From Acidobacteriaceae bacterium (GTDB taxonomy: Bacteria > Acidobacteriota > Terriglobia > Terriglobales > Acidobacteriaceae): DNA of 64,000 nt. The notes under the pieces are model-generated. The model searched no databases. It was not told the DNA's origin and was given only the letters and a program-made list of their open reading frames with translations. Location of the stretch: positions 102,433 through 166,432 of the forward strand of contig PLHQ01000153.1 in the NCBI GenBank assembly GCA_003138975.1, given 5' to 3'. Position numbers and translations under genes: made by a program. Below, in pieces: positions 52,484 through 61,985 of this stretch (position 1 is the first letter of the stretch; every line of letters starts with the position of its first letter).

Positions 52484-53725
52484 ATGTCGCGCCGCTCAAC
52501 CGCCCACGCCGCTCCTAATGCAACTCCAATCGTAGCCAGCCGGAAGCCCGATAGCCGAAGCCCGAAGCCCGCTTTTTTGCTAAAGTCACTCATCGCTCTG
52601 GTCCTCACTCTGACTCTCGCCGCCTCAGCCCAAACCAGGCCCCGCGCCCGCGATCTCGGCGTCCCCTTCGACGGCACTCCCGGCCTCAACAACGCCATTA
52701 CAGATGTCAAAGGCGTCGAGGTCGGCCACACCACGATCATCACCGGCAGCGGCAAACTCATAGTCGGCAAGGGTCCCATCCGCACCGGCGTCACCGCCAT
52801 TCATCCCCGCGGCAAGAACGCCAACGACGCCGTCTTCGCCGCCTGGTTCACCCTCAACGGCAATGGTGAAATGACCGGCACCACCTGGGTCGACGACTCC
52901 GGCTTCCTCAACGGCCCCGTCATGATCACCAACACTCACAGCGTCGGCGTCGTCCGCGACGCCGTCATCGCCTGGAAAGTAAACCACGGCACACCCGACA
53001 TGGAAGGCTACTGGTGGTCCCTCCCCGTCGTCGCCGAAACCTGGGATGGATGGCTCAATGACATCAACGGATTCCACGTCCACCCCGAAGACGCCTTCCA
53101 CGCCCTCGACGTTGCCCGCTCCGGCCCAGTCGAGGAAGGCAACGTCGGCGGCGGCACCGGCATGATCTGTAACGAATTCAAAGGCGGCATCGGCACCTCC
53201 TCCCGTATCCTCGACACTAAAGCTGGAGGCTATACCGTCGGTGTCCTCGTCCAGTGTAACTACGGCCGCCGCGACCAGCTACGCATCGCCGGCGTTCCCG
53301 TCGGTAAAGAAATCCCCGAGCATCCCGCCTATGGCGACAGTGAAGATACCGGCTCCATCATTGTCATCGTCGCCACCGACGCACCGCTCATCCCCACGCA
53401 ACTCAAGCGCATCGCTAAAAAGGTCTCTCTCGGCCTCGGCCGCGATGGCAGCTACTCCGGAGATGGCTCTGGAGACATCTTCCTCGCCTTCTCCACCGCC
53501 AATCCTGGCGCCGTCGGCACCAAGGGACTCCACCAGTTAACGATGCTCCCCAACGATTCCCTCGACCCCATCTTCCTCGCCACCGTCCAAGCCACCGAAG
53601 AAGCCGTCGTCAACGCTATGGTCGCCGCCGAAACCATGAAAGGCATCGACGACCACGAAGTCATCGCCTTACCGCACGACCGCCTCCGCGAAGTGCTAAA
53701 AAAGTACAACCGCCTGGCAAGATGA
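52484..53725 (+). CDS. Secreted P1 family peptidase (DmpA-like aminopeptidase)
   Basis: 413 residues. After a basic leader, LLKSLIALVLTLTLAASAQ is a signal or anchor segment. The DmpA/P1 fold shows DLGVPFDGTPGLNNAITDVKGVEVGHTT, GPVEEGNVGGGTGMICNEFKGGIGTSSR, and the autocleavage site at Gly-Ser in DSEDTGSIIVIVATDAPL, where Ser becomes the N-terminal nucleophile. Such enzymes release N-terminal residues, including D- and beta-amino acids. The N-terminal region before the signal is unusually long (about 35 residues), so the start may be later. Confidence 0.9.
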   Translation: MSRRSTAHAAPNATPIVASRKPDSRSPKPAFLLKSLIALVLTLTLAASAQTRPRARDLGVPFDGTPGLNNAITDVKGVEVGHTTIITGSGKLIVGKGPIRTGVTAIHPRGKNANDAVFAAWFTLNGNGEMTGTTWVDDSGFLNGPVMITNTHSVGVVRDAVIAWKVNHGTPDMEGYWWSLPVVAETWDGWLNDINGFHVHPEDAFHALDVARSGPVEEGNVGGGTGMICNEFKGGIGTSSRILDTKAGGYTVGVLVQCNYGRRDQLRIAGVPVGKEIPEHPAYGDSEDTGSIIVIVATDAPLIPTQLKRIAKKVSLGLGRDGSYSGDGSGDIFLAFSTANPGAVGTKGLHQLTMLPNDSLDPIFLATVQATEEAVVNAMVAAETMKGIDDHEVIALPHDRLREVLKKYNRLAR

Positions 53726-53741
53726 CCCTGAACTAACTAAA

Positions 53742-53795
53742 CTTTGTCATTCCGACCGGAGCCGGAGCGCCAGCGACGGCGCAGCGGAGGAACCT
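53742..53795 (+). repeat. Dispersed intergenic repeat copy
   Basis: TTGTCATTCCGACCGGAGCC then GCAGCGGAGGAACCTGTTTTTT. It is a member of the TTGTCATTCCGA family in this window. Confidence 0.55.
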
Positions 53796-53828
53796 GTTTT
53801 TTGCTGGCGTCGGCACAACTCGTGTGGA

Positions 53829-53968
53829 GACGGGCGACTCGCCCGTCCGCCGAGCGAAGCTCGGCTCAGGTTGCCGACGATCTCCATCTTGTTCAGCGCA
53901 GCTTTTGGGTGGCGCAGCACTTCAGCGCTGCAATAAAGCCACAAACTGAAATGGCGGCTTCAGCCGCC
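53829..53968. repeat. Cluster of four REP-like hairpins
   Basis: Four palindromes lie in 140 bases: GACGGGCG-act-CGCCCGTC, GCCGAGC-gaa-GCTCGGC, GCAGC-acttcag-cGCTGC and GGCGGC-ttca-GCCGCC. They fill the 317-base gap between the P1 peptidase and the small CxxC protein. The GGCGGCTTCAGCCGCC type recurs at 56989 and resembles the RAYT-flanking hairpins. Confidence 0.7.
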
Positions 53969-54042
53969 GAGGTAAGACTCATTCCCAATTTGGGGAACTC
54001 CCATCCCCCCACTATCCTCATTACTTTCGCTGCCCCACCCCC

Positions 54043-54318
54043 GTGCCTTCCACTTCTCCGCCAAAAGACTACACTCGAACTGTGAAACGCCTCTACACCA
54101 TCGGACGCGTCAAAGGCGGCATGCAGTTCACCTGCACCCACTGCGCCCATCACGTCAGCACTCTCGACTTCGATCCCCGCGACGGCAACCTCCGCACCCA
54201 AGCCGCCACTGCCATCAATCAACACGCCACCAGCGTCCACCACGAGCCCGTAATGTTCTCCTCCCTCGACGCCCAGCAACACGTCTGGCACACCTCACCT
54301 CCATTGAAGGCCTTTTAA
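54043..54318 (+). CDS. Small protein with a CxxC-HH motif, function unknown
   Basis: 91 residues from a GTG. Reads VKRLYTIGRVKGGMQFTCTHCAHHVSTLDFDPRDGNLRTQAATAINQHATSVHHEP. The CTHCAHH cluster followed by spaced histidines (NQHATSVHH) could form a zinc site. It is short, with no clear ribosome site, but the internal order is not like random translation. It lies upstream of the ATP-grasp cassette on the same strand, 145 bases away. Confidence 0.5.
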   Translation: MPSTSPPKDYTRTVKRLYTIGRVKGGMQFTCTHCAHHVSTLDFDPRDGNLRTQAATAINQHATSVHHEPVMFSSLDAQQHVWHTSPPLKAF

Positions 54319-54340
54319 AGCCTTGTCATTCCAAGCGCGC
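54319..54340 (+). repeat. Dispersed intergenic repeat fragment
   Basis: CCTTGTCATTCCAAGCGCGCGG directly after the stop of the small gene; a short copy of the TTGTCATTCCGAGC repeat. Confidence 0.5.
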
Positions 54341-54463
54341 GGGAAATCTGGCTTTTTTGCGAATGTGCAATGCTCGTCTGTCGAGAACCAGCCTCAAAAT
54401 CTGAATCGACCTCATAGGCAAATTCGATTGGACTTGCGTCTGCCCGCGACTTAGAGTCCTAGC

Positions 54464-55984
54464 GTGCAGCCTAGTCGCACTCGAACCCGCGGTCTGCTCC
54501 GGCGCGTCACCCTGCCGGACTCTGCCCATCCCTTGTTCCGCCCGCCTTTCCGGAATTACCAGTTCGACAGTGCCTACGACGAGATGTTCGAGGCCCCAGG
54601 CATCCCGCGCCCCCACTATCGCGCTCTCTTTCAGACCTTGCTCGATCTGCCCTCGGAGGAATTGCGCAAAAGCCAGCAAGCCGCCGAACTGTCATTCCTC
54701 CATCAAGGCATCACCTTCACCGTTTACGGCAACTCGGAAGGCACCGAGCGGGTCTTCCCCAACGATCTTCTGCCCCGCATTATTCCCCACGCGGAATGGC
54801 GCAAGATCGAAAGCGGGCTCACTCAGCGCATCGCAGCCCTGAATTTGTTTCTGGAAGACATCTACCACAACGGAAGAATCCTGGCGGACGGAATCGTCCC
54901 CAAAGAACTTGTCTACACCTGCCGCCACTTCCGCCGCGAGATGCGCGGTCTCAACGTCCCCCGCGGAATCTACGTCAGCATCTGTGGCACCGATCTCGTC
55001 CGCCTTCCCGATGGCAACTTCGCCGTACTGGAGGATAATCTGCGCGTCCCCAGCGGCGTCTCCTACATGCTGGCCAACCGGAAAGTCCTGAAAAAGGTTT
55101 TTCCCACACTCTTCCGCGACTACGGTGTCTGTCCCGTCGATCACTACGCCCAAGCCCTGCTGGCAACGCTGCGCGCCCTTACCCCGCCCAATTTCTACGG
55201 CCGGCACGAGCCCACTGTTGTGCTGCTCACTCCCGGAGTTTTCAACTCGGCATATTTCGAGCACACCTTCCTGGCGCAGCAGATGGGCATCGAGCTCGTC
55301 GAAGGGCGCGATCTACTGGTCCACGACAACGTCGTCTACATGCGCACGACCGCGGGACTTCGCCGTGTCGACGTCATCTACCGCCGCGTCGACGACGACT
55401 TCCTCGACCCCCTCTGCTTCCAGCGCGATTCCAGCCTCGGGGTTCCCGGATTATTCAACGCCTATCGCACCGGCAATGTGAGCCTGGCCAATGCCATCGG
55501 CACCGGCATCGCCGACGACAAAGCCGTCTACGCCTACGTCCCCGCGATCATCCGCTACTATCTTGGCGAAGATCCCATCCTGGCCAACGTTCCCACCTAC
55601 CTGCTCACCGATCGTTCGCAACAAAATTACGTTCTCGATCACCTCGACGAACTGGTCGTGAAAGCCGTAGGTGAATCGGGCGGCTACGGCATGTTGATCG
55701 GCCCTCAAAGCACAGCCGAGCAGCGCGAAGATTTTCGCCGCCGCATCCAGGCCGAGCCCCGCAACTACATCGCCCAGCCCACGCTTAGCCTCTCACGCGC
55801 TCCCTGCTTCCTCGATGGAGAAGCCCAAGCCCGTCACGTCGACCTTCGCCCTTACATCCTCTACGGTGAAAACGTAACACTCGTCCCCGGCGGCCTCACT
55901 CGCGTAGCTCTGCGCCGCGGATCGCTCGTCGTGAACTCCTCACAGGGCGGCGGCAGCAAAGACACATGGGTACTACGCGCATGA
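54464..55984 (+). CDS. Circularly permuted ATP-grasp type 2 protein
   Basis: 506 residues from a GTG. Family blocks are [104 protein letters not shown], and [17 protein letters not shown]. They identify the circularly permuted ATP-grasp group (formerly DUF404/DUF407). These enzymes are predicted to form amide or peptide bonds with ATP. The next gene (alpha-E) starts inside its stop (ATGA), then comes a transglutaminase-like gene. This set recurs in many bacteria, but its product is not established. Confidence 0.92.
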   Translation: MQPSRTRTRGLLRRVTLPDSAHPLFRPPFRNYQFDSAYDEMFEAPGIPRPHYRALFQTLLDLPSEELRKSQQAAELSFLHQGITFTVYGNSEGTERVFPNDLLPRIIPHAEWRKIESGLTQRIAALNLFLEDIYHNGRILADGIVPKELVYTCRHFRREMRGLNVPRGIYVSICGTDLVRLPDGNFAVLEDNLRVPSGVSYMLANRKVLKKVFPTLFRDYGVCPVDHYAQALLATLRALTPPNFYGRHEPTVVLLTPGVFNSAYFEHTFLAQQMGIELVEGRDLLVHDNVVYMRTTAGLRRVDVIYRRVDDDFLDPLCFQRDSSLGVPGLFNAYRTGNVSLANAIGTGIADDKAVYAYVPAIIRYYLGEDPILANVPTYLLTDRSQQNYVLDHLDELVVKAVGESGGYGMLIGPQSTAEQREDFRRRIQAEPRNYIAQPTLSLSRAPCFLDGEAQARHVDLRPYILYGENVTLVPGGLTRVALRRGSLVVNSSQGGGSKDTWVLRA

Positions 55985-56964
55985 CCGATCACCGCGAAAC
56001 CACCATGCTCTCCCGCGTCGCGGACAACCTCTACTGGATGAGCCGCTACCTCGAGCGCGCCGAGCACACCGCGCGCCTCATCGACGTTGACCTTCAACTC
56101 CGTCTCGACCAATCCCCCGAAGCCGGCTCTGACCGGTGGCTCGGTCTCCTCAAAGCCCTTCAAGTACCCGCTCCGGAAAATGTCCCCCTCGACGCCGAAA
56201 TTCTCACTCACCTTCTCACCCTGGACCGTACGAATCCTTCCTCAATTATTTCCTGCGTCGCCGCCGCCCGCGAAAATCTCCGCCAAGCCCGCGAACAGTG
56301 CAGTTCCGAAATGTGGGAGCAACTCAACCGCCTCTTCCTGCAAGTCAAGAGCACCGCATCCAGCGACTGTGGCCTGCCCGATTCTCACGGCTTCTTCCGC
56401 GCCGTGCAGGACGGCGCACACCTGTTTCAAGGCATCACCGATTCCACCATGTCGCACGGCGAGGGCTGGCATTACATCCAGCTCGGACGCTTCGTCGAAC
56501 GCACCGAAGCCGTCGCCCGCCTGATCGGCACTCACTTCATCCGCCTGCCTCATCCTCTCGATCAGGCCGTCGAAAGCGAAGAGTATCTCGAATGGGTGGG
56601 ATTGCTGAAGTCCTGCGCCGCCTTCCAGGCCTACTGCAAAGCTCACACCGCCGAACTGCGCCCTCTGCGCGTCGCGGAATTTCTCCTGCTCAATCCAGGC
56701 TTTCCGCACTCCATAGCATTCTCCGTCGACCGCGTCCACACCGCTCTTACCGCCATCGCCGAGTTAACCGAGCGCAAGGCCGAGCAACCCGTTCGCATCG
56801 CCGGACGCCTTCGCGCCACTCTCAGCTTCAGTCAGATCGACGAAATCATGGCCTCCGGCGCCATCGCCTACGTCGATAGCATCCGCTGGCAGTGCGCCCA
56901 GGCCCACACCGCCATCCAACAAGTTTATTTCGACTATTCCGTAGAATCGGCCCTGGTCGCGTAA
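55981..56964 (+). CDS. Alpha-E domain protein (DUF403)
   Basis: 327 residues from the ATG that overlaps the ATP-grasp stop (ATGA); the track start is five codons earlier. Starts [37 protein letters not shown], the hallmark of alpha-E proteins. An all-helical body follows, with [54 protein letters not shown]. Predicted to work with the ATP-grasp enzyme; no catalytic activity is established. The tight coupling suggests a stoichiometric partner. Downstream, 90 bases with two REP-like hairpins separate it from the transglutaminase gene. Confidence 0.9.
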   Translation: MTDHRETTMLSRVADNLYWMSRYLERAEHTARLIDVDLQLRLDQSPEAGSDRWLGLLKALQVPAPENVPLDAEILTHLLTLDRTNPSSIISCVAAARENLRQAREQCSSEMWEQLNRLFLQVKSTASSDCGLPDSHGFFRAVQDGAHLFQGITDSTMSHGEGWHYIQLGRFVERTEAVARLIGTHFIRLPHPLDQAVESEEYLEWVGLLKSCAAFQAYCKAHTAELRPLRVAEFLLLNPGFPHSIAFSVDRVHTALTAIAELTERKAEQPVRIAGRLRATLSFSQIDEIMASGAIAYVDSIRWQCAQAHTAIQQVYFDYSVESALVA

Positions 56965-56988
56965 CAACGCACGCAGCACCGTGGTAGA

Positions 56989-57038
56989 GCGGCGCTTCAG
57001 CGCCGCGTAAAGCGCAAGAATGATTCGGGCTTTAGCCC
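56989..57038. repeat. Two REP-like hairpins inside the ATP-grasp cassette
   Basis: GCGGCGC-ttca-GCGCCGC (56989-57006) and GGGC-ttta-GCCC (57027-57038) lie between the alpha-E and transglutaminase genes. They are related in form to the hairpins at 53953 and beside the RAYT gene. Confidence 0.7.
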
Positions 57039-57054
57039 CTGAGGGAAATCCTCC

Positions 57055-58029
57055 ATGATCTACTCCGTCCTCCACACCACCACCTTCACCTACCAGCCCG
57101 CCGTCCGCGAGAGCGTGATGGAAGTCCGCCTGCAGCCCCGCAGCGACGGCCCTCAGCACTGCCTCACCTTCGAACTCGACGTCACTCCCGCCGCCAACAT
57201 CATGCAGTACCGTGATTTCATGGGCAACACCGTCCATCATTTCGATATCGCCGGAAAACACTCCGAGGTCAAAGTCACCGCCCGTTCCTCCGTCGAAGTC
57301 CAGTCCGCACCGCCTCCCAACTCCGCCGACGCCGGCTCCTGGTCCGACCTCGACCGCGCCATTTCCTCCGTCTCCGGATCCGACGATTACTGGGAGATGC
57401 TTCTCCCCAGCCAGTTCGCCAAATCCACCTCCTGCCTCGAAGCCTTCGCCAAAGATCTTCGCTGCGAGCGCCGCGACACTCCGCTGCAACTTCTCACCGA
57501 ACTCAATCAATCCATCTACGAGTCTTTCGCCTACGTCCCCAACAGCACCAACGTCGACTCGCCCATCGACGACGCCCTCCACTCCCGCCAGGGAGTCTGT
57601 CAGGATTTCGCTCACATCATGATCGCTCTCGTCCGTCCCCTGCGCATTCCCTGCTGTTACGTCAGCGGATACATGTTTCACCGCGACGCAGCCGAAGAAA
57701 AAAAGGATCGCTCGCTCGAAGGTGCGTCCCACGCCTGGATTGAGGCCCTCATCCCTAATCTAGGATGGATCGCCTTCGACCCCACCAACAACCTGATCGG
57801 CGCCGACCGCCACATCCGCGTCGCCCTCGGACGCGACTACGCCGACGTCCCTCCCACCCGCGGCGTCCACAAAGGCGAAGCGCAGAGTGCCCTCAGTGTC
57901 TCCGTCACCGTCAGCCCCTCCGACGCTCCCCCGCCCGTCCAACTCCCTCCCACCCTGGTCATCCAATCCCGCCCCACCACCGCCCGCACCCCGCGCATCG
58001 ACCACGAACAACAACAGCAACAACAGTAG
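57055..58029 (+). CDS. Transglutaminase-like protease fold protein
   Basis: 324 residues. The N-terminal beta domain (MIYSVLHTTTFTYQPAVRESVMEVRLQPRSDGPQHC) is the typical bacterial transglutaminase N region. The catalytic triad of the core is visible: Cys in SRQGVCQDFAHIMIALVRPL, His in GASHAWIEALIPNLGW, Asp in AFDPTNNLIG. A Pro/Thr-rich tail ends in seven consecutive glutamines (a repeat-prone polyQ). Likely a cysteine peptidase or amide-processing enzyme acting with the ATP-grasp/alpha-E pair. It is the last gene of the cassette. Confidence 0.9.
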   Translation: MIYSVLHTTTFTYQPAVRESVMEVRLQPRSDGPQHCLTFELDVTPAANIMQYRDFMGNTVHHFDIAGKHSEVKVTARSSVEVQSAPPPNSADAGSWSDLDRAISSVSGSDDYWEMLLPSQFAKSTSCLEAFAKDLRCERRDTPLQLLTELNQSIYESFAYVPNSTNVDSPIDDALHSRQGVCQDFAHIMIALVRPLRIPCCYVSGYMFHRDAAEEKKDRSLEGASHAWIEALIPNLGWIAFDPTNNLIGADRHIRVALGRDYADVPPTRGVHKGEAQSALSVSVTVSPSDAPPPVQLPPTLVIQSRPTTARTPRIDHEQQQQQQ

Positions 58030-58053
58030 GCCTGCATCGCGTCTCTATATCTC

Positions 58054-58099
58054 TTGTCATTCCGAGCGCGCCGAAGGCGGGCGAGGACCCTGCTGCTAT
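58054..58099 (+). repeat. Dispersed intergenic repeat copy
   Basis: TTGTCATTCCGAGCGCGCCG then GGGCGAGGACCCTGCTGC. It overlaps the end of the truncated minus-strand ORF. Confidence 0.55.
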
Positions 58100-58503
58100 C
58101 CCGCCCCAACCCTTGCTTCCGCCCCTGTCGTCTCCGACAAGAGGCTGCGCACGATGTCCCTCGCCCATTCCGGAGCCTCTTCGATACCGGCGCGCTCCGG
58201 CGTTTTTCGCTTATCTGCACGAACCTTACCCGAGGGAACCTCGGCCTGCACTTTCTCGCCGCTTGCCGCCGCTCGGCTCGGTTCGCCTTCTTCCACTCCA
58301 TCCGCGAAATCTCGCGCAAACCACTGTGGCCCGTTGATGCAGGTCTGATCCACGGTATGGCGGTCGATCACCACATCGGTCGCCTTCTCCGCCTCGAACT
58401 TCGTATGCGTTAGGTTGGCGCTCGCCGTCTGAAGCCCGTAGAGCTTCAGTCCCGCCGTCTTCGGGTCCATCTGCCCGCTCCCGAGCAGTTGCAACACCTG
58501 CAT
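58096..58503 (-). pseudogene. 5'-truncated remnant of a conserved hypothetical gene
   Basis: The frame from 58503 (MQVLQLLGSGQMDPKTAGLKLYGLQTASANLTHTKFE) resembles a domain of small acidobacterial-type hypothetical proteins with a (I/M)DxKxAGLLLYxLQxASSNL core. Its usual N-terminal part, a Cys-containing start, is missing. Upstream codons in the same frame are antisense to the GIY-YIG remnant and have no homology. The C-terminal half (RDFADGVEEGEPSRAAASGEKVQAEV ...) is charged and low in complexity. So it has lost its 5' end and probably its promoter. The family recognition is from memory. Confidence 0.55.
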
Positions 58504-58506
58504 GCC

Positions 58507-58713
58507 CGTTACGACGTAGTTCGCCTGCTCTACTGGGAATCGTACGATGACGTCCACAAGGCGCTGGCCCGCGAGAAGCAACTCAAAGGATGGGCGCGCG
58601 CCAAGAAAGTCGCTCTGCTGGAACGGCGCAATCCACACTGGAAGGACTTGGCCTCGGAGTGGTACCCGTGGATGCAGCCGAGTGAAGGTAGGGATGCTTC
58701 GACTCCGCGGTGA
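58507..58713 (+). pseudogene. 5'-truncated GIY-YIG endonuclease remnant
   Basis: The reading ARYDVVRLLYWESYDDVHKALAREKQLKGWARAKKVALLERRNPHWKDLASEW is the C-terminal half of a small UvrC-like GIY-YIG nuclease, including the family AxxREKQLKxW motif. The GIY and YIG strands and the catalytic Arg are missing. No start codon precedes the homology other than a TTG at 58489 that encodes unrelated residues. It is the back-to-back partner of the truncated minus-strand gene; the broken ends meet near 58500-58507. Confidence 0.75.
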
Positions 58714-58755
58714 CGATCGCTTCGCGGTCGTCGCCGATCCGCTCAGCATGACAGT
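58697..58755 (+). repeat. Dispersed intergenic repeat copy
   Basis: CTTCGACTCCGCGGTGACGA, then GATCCGCTCAGCATGACAGT, the same frame of motifs as the copies at 61907 and 63429. It directly follows the GIY-YIG remnant. Confidence 0.6.
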
Positions 58756-58916
58756 CGCCTTCGGGATGGCCTCAGCGGCAAAGGCCTCGGATCCACGCAG
58801 AGGGCTGCGGGAAAGATTGGGAGTCCTGCACGTGGAAAGACACGGACAAGAGTGTCCGTGCCACACAAGCCGAGCACGTCGGGTCTTGCTAAGAACTAAA
58901 AGCTAAGAGCCAAGAG

Positions 58917-60266
58917 CTAGGTCACAGCCTTATCCGTGATCTCGAGCCCGCGATCGATAATGGCGAACGCTTCGCGCATCTGCTGCTCGTTGATGCACAG
59001 TGGAGGATTGGTGAAGAAAGTGTTCCAGCGAACAAACGTGTAAAGGCCTTGCTCGCGGAAGAAGCGTCCGAGCGCAACCATTTCATCGGACGTGCCATTG
59101 AACGGCGCCATCGGCTGACGCGTTTTGCGATTGCGAATCAGTTCGACGATGCCGAACAATCCAATCGAGCGCACCGCGCCCACTGACGGATGTTTCGCCT
59201 GCATCTCCGCACCCAGCTGCTTCAGGATCGCGCCCATTTTTTTCGCGTTGTCGATCAGTCCATCTTCTTCATACACGCGAATGGTCGCCAGCGCCGCCGC
59301 GCATCCCATGGGATGGCTGTTGTAAGTCAGCCCTCCATAAAACACCTTGTCCTGAAAATGCTGCGCGATGTGATGCCGCATGCCAACCGCTCCCAGCGGC
59401 AAATAGCTGGACGTCAATCCCTTCGCCATGCAAAGCAGATCGGGAACCACCTTCCAGTGATCGACCGCAAACCACGCGCCGGTGCGTCCGAAGCCAGCCA
59501 TCACCTCATCGGCAATCATCAATATGCCGTACTTGTCGCACAGCTTGCGGATACCTTCGAGATATCCATCAGGAGGAACAAGAATGCCATTCGTCCCAGT
59601 TACGGGCTCGAGGATGAATGCCGCAATCGTCTGCGGGCCTTCGAGCTGAATCGTTTCTTCAATCATGGCGAGTGAAGTCTCGGCCGATTCCCATCCGCGC
59701 TCAATGCCGTGATAAGGATCGAGCACGTGAATCACGCCCGGAATCCCAGGCTCCGCGGCCCATCTGCGAGGATCGCCGGTAAGACTCATCGCTCCCGCGG
59801 TCGCGCCGTGATAGGAACGATAGCGCGCGATGATCTTGTGGCGTCCGGTAAAGAAGCGCGCGATCTTGATGGCGTTCTCGTTGGCCTCAGCGCCGCCGTT
59901 GGTGAAGAAGAAGGTGTCGATGTCTCCGGGAGTGATTTCGGCGAGCTTCGCGCCAAGGCGCGCGCGAACTTCTGTCGCCATGAAAGGATTCGCATAGGCG
60001 AGCGTTGCTGCCTGCTCGCTGATCGCCTGAATGACGCGCTCGTCGCCGTGTCCGATGTTGACGGACATGAGTTGGCTGTTGAAGTCGATGAAGCGCTTCC
60101 CTTCCGGCGTATAGAAGTAAATCCCTTTGGCGCTGGCGACGGGAATGGGATCGACCTTCGACTGTGCCGACCATTCATAAAGCGTGTGCTTGCGGGAAAG
60201 GTCGACGATTTCCTTGCCAGTCATCTTCGTGGTCGTCACCGGATTAGCAATGGTAGTAGTCATCAA
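58917..60266 (-). CDS. Class III aminotransferase (omega-amino acid:pyruvate type)
   Basis: 449 residues. Fold-type I PLP enzyme with FIDFNSQLMSVNIGHGDERVIQAI, FTNGGAEANENAIKIARFFTGRHKI, YRSYHGATAGAMSLTGDPRRW, the cofactor Asp in LMIADEVMAGFGRTGAWFA and the Schiff-base Lys in LLCMAKGLTSSYLPLGAV. It resembles beta-alanine/taurine:pyruvate aminotransferases rather than ArgD. The upstream gene encodes the matching semialdehyde dehydrogenase, 42 bases away, so a beta-alanine to malonate semialdehyde step is the favoured role. Substrate not proven. Confidence 0.85.
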   Translation of the reverse strand: MMTTTIANPVTTTKMTGKEIVDLSRKHTLYEWSAQSKVDPIPVASAKGIYFYTPEGKRFIDFNSQLMSVNIGHGDERVIQAISEQAATLAYANPFMATEVRARLGAKLAEITPGDIDTFFFTNGGAEANENAIKIARFFTGRHKIIARYRSYHGATAGAMSLTGDPRRWAAEPGIPGVIHVLDPYHGIERGWESAETSLAMIEETIQLEGPQTIAAFILEPVTGTNGILVPPDGYLEGIRKLCDKYGILMIADEVMAGFGRTGAWFAVDHWKVVPDLLCMAKGLTSSYLPLGAVGMRHHIAQHFQDKVFYGGLTYNSHPMGCAAALATIRVYEEDGLIDNAKKMGAILKQLGAEMQAKHPSVGAVRSIGLFGIVELIRNRKTRQPMAPFNGTSDEMVALGRFFREQGLYTFVRWNTFFTNPPLCINEQQMREAFAIIDRGLEITDKAVT

Positions 60267-60308
60267 TAGAACTCCGTTATGGAACGAGAGGTAACATGCC
60301 GAGCGTTG

Positions 60309-61799
60309 CTAGAACTTGCGGCTGTGCTCTTTGGCCCAACGCTCGACGACAACCTTCTTATCGGTATAGAACTCGATAGCATCGCGGCCCTGGCCGTGAA
60401 GATCGCCGAAGAAGCTGTTCTTCCACCCGCTGAAGGGGAAATAGGCCATGGGCGCGGCGACTCCGATGTTGATGCCGATATTTCCGGCGGGCGCTTCGTA
60501 GCGGAAGCGGCGCGCGGCTGATCCGCTGGACGTGAAAAGCGATGCTTGATTGCCGTAGGCGCTGCGTTCGAGGAACGCGAGAGCTTCGTCCATGTTATCG
60601 GCGTGGACGAGGCTGAGCACGGGACCGAAGATTTCCGTATCGGCAAGATCGCTGGTTGCGGGGACGTTGTCGAGGATCGTGGGCTTTACGAAGTTGCCGG
60701 ATTCATACTTCGGGATCTTCGAGTTGCGGCCGTCGAGCAGAACTTTTGCGCCCTGTTTTTCGCCGAGGCCGATCAGCGATTCGACGCGTTCTTTGCTCTG
60801 CGGCGTAATCACGGGACCCATCTGCACGCCTTCGTCGAGGCCGTTGCCGACTTTGAGTTTGGAGGCGGCGTCGGCAATGGAATCGCGGAAGGTCTTCTGC
60901 GCTTCGCCGATGGTGACGGCGACCGAGACGGCCAGGCAACGCTGGCCAGCGCACCCGAAGGCACTGTCGCTGATGATCTGCGTGGCCATCGGCATGTCGG
61001 CGTCGGGAAGAATGATGACGTGATTCTTAGCTCCGCCCTGGCACTGGCAGCGCTTCCCCTTTTCGCCGGAGCGCGCATAGATGTAACGCGCGACCGGAGT
61101 TGATCCGACGAAGCTGATGGCGCGAACCTTGGGATGGTCGACGAGCGCGTCGACAACAGCTTTGCCGCCATTAACCAGACTCACGACGCCTTTGGGTAAT
61201 CCGGTTTTCTCCAGCAGTTCGTAAATGTAGCGCATGGTGAGCGGAACGCGCTCAGACGGCTTGAGGATGAACGTGTTGCCGGTAGCGATAGCATAGGGCA
61301 GATACCAGAATGCAATCATGCCAGGAAAGTTGAAGGGCACGATGGCAGCGGTGACGCCGAGCGGTTGGCGGATCATCATCTCGTCGATGCCGCGAGCGAC
61401 GTCTTCGAGATTATAGCCTTGCATCATCATGGGAATGCCGCAGGCGACTTCGACGTTCTCGATGGCACGGCGCATCTCGGCTTTGGCTTCAGTGAAGGTC
61501 TTGCCGTTTTCCTGGGTGATGATGCGGCCGACGTCGTCGATGTGATCTTCGAGAAGCATCTTCAGCTTGAACAGTGGCTGGATGCGGTCCTCGGGCGGAG
61601 TGCGGCGCCATTCGGGGAAGGCTGCGGCGGCGGCTTCGACAGCCTGATTGACTTCGGCTGCCTCGGCGAGAGGGACCTGGGCGAGAGTTTCTCCGGTTGC
61701 GGGATTGAGGACGTCTCGCCATTCGGTCGCGTGCGAGTCGGTCCATTGGCCGTTGATGTAGTTGGTGAGCTTGGTGATGGGAGGTGCGGCTACGGGCAT
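60309..61799 (-). CDS. mmsA: CoA-acylating (methyl)malonate-semialdehyde dehydrogenase
   Basis: 496 residues, family length. The N-terminal [50 protein letters not shown], the MMSDH-specific [36 protein letters not shown] and the catalytic Cys in [18 protein letters not shown] identify it. It converts malonate or methylmalonate semialdehyde to acetyl- or propionyl-CoA, the last step of beta-alanine, valine or inositol degradation. Between two aminotransferase genes, the beta-alanine route fits best. Confidence 0.94.
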   Translation of the reverse strand: MPVAAPPITKLTNYINGQWTDSHATEWRDVLNPATGETLAQVPLAEAAEVNQAVEAAAAAFPEWRRTPPEDRIQPLFKLKMLLEDHIDDVGRIITQENGKTFTEAKAEMRRAIENVEVACGIPMMMQGYNLEDVARGIDEMMIRQPLGVTAAIVPFNFPGMIAFWYLPYAIATGNTFILKPSERVPLTMRYIYELLEKTGLPKGVVSLVNGGKAVVDALVDHPKVRAISFVGSTPVARYIYARSGEKGKRCQCQGGAKNHVIILPDADMPMATQIISDSAFGCAGQRCLAVSVAVTIGEAQKTFRDSIADAASKLKVGNGLDEGVQMGPVITPQSKERVESLIGLGEKQGAKVLLDGRNSKIPKYESGNFVKPTILDNVPATSDLADTEIFGPVLSLVHADNMDEALAFLERSAYGNQASLFTSSGSAARRFRYEAPAGNIGINIGVAAPMAYFPFSGWKNSFFGDLHGQGRDAIEFYTDKKVVVERWAKEHSRKF

Positions 61800-61906
61800 G
61801 ATGAGGCCTCTGCTATCGCGAAGAATGTCGTGCGCGGGAAATCACGAAAGCCATGGGCAACGTGAGAATTCCCTCGAACAATAACTAATGATACAGCGTT
61901 ACAGAG

Positions 61907-61969
61907 ATCCTTCGACTGCGGTTAGCCTTCGCGCTTTGAGGCGCGAAGGCCAATCCTCGCTCAGGATGA
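61907..61969 (+). repeat. Dispersed repeat, copy downstream of gabT
   Basis: GATCCTTCGACTGCGGTTAG, an inner palindrome GCCTTCGCGCtttgagGCGCGAAGGC, then CAATCCTCGCTCAGGATGAT. A near-identical copy in the same orientation lies at 63429-63489, so the two flank the gabT gene. Confidence 0.75.
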
Positions 61970-61985
61970 TAAATCTACTGAAGCA

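Noticed and set aside
58714-58916. Start of the longer minus-strand ORF (to 58866)
   Set aside because: These codons cover a dispersed repeat and the antisense of the GIY-YIG remnant, so they are not part of the original gene.
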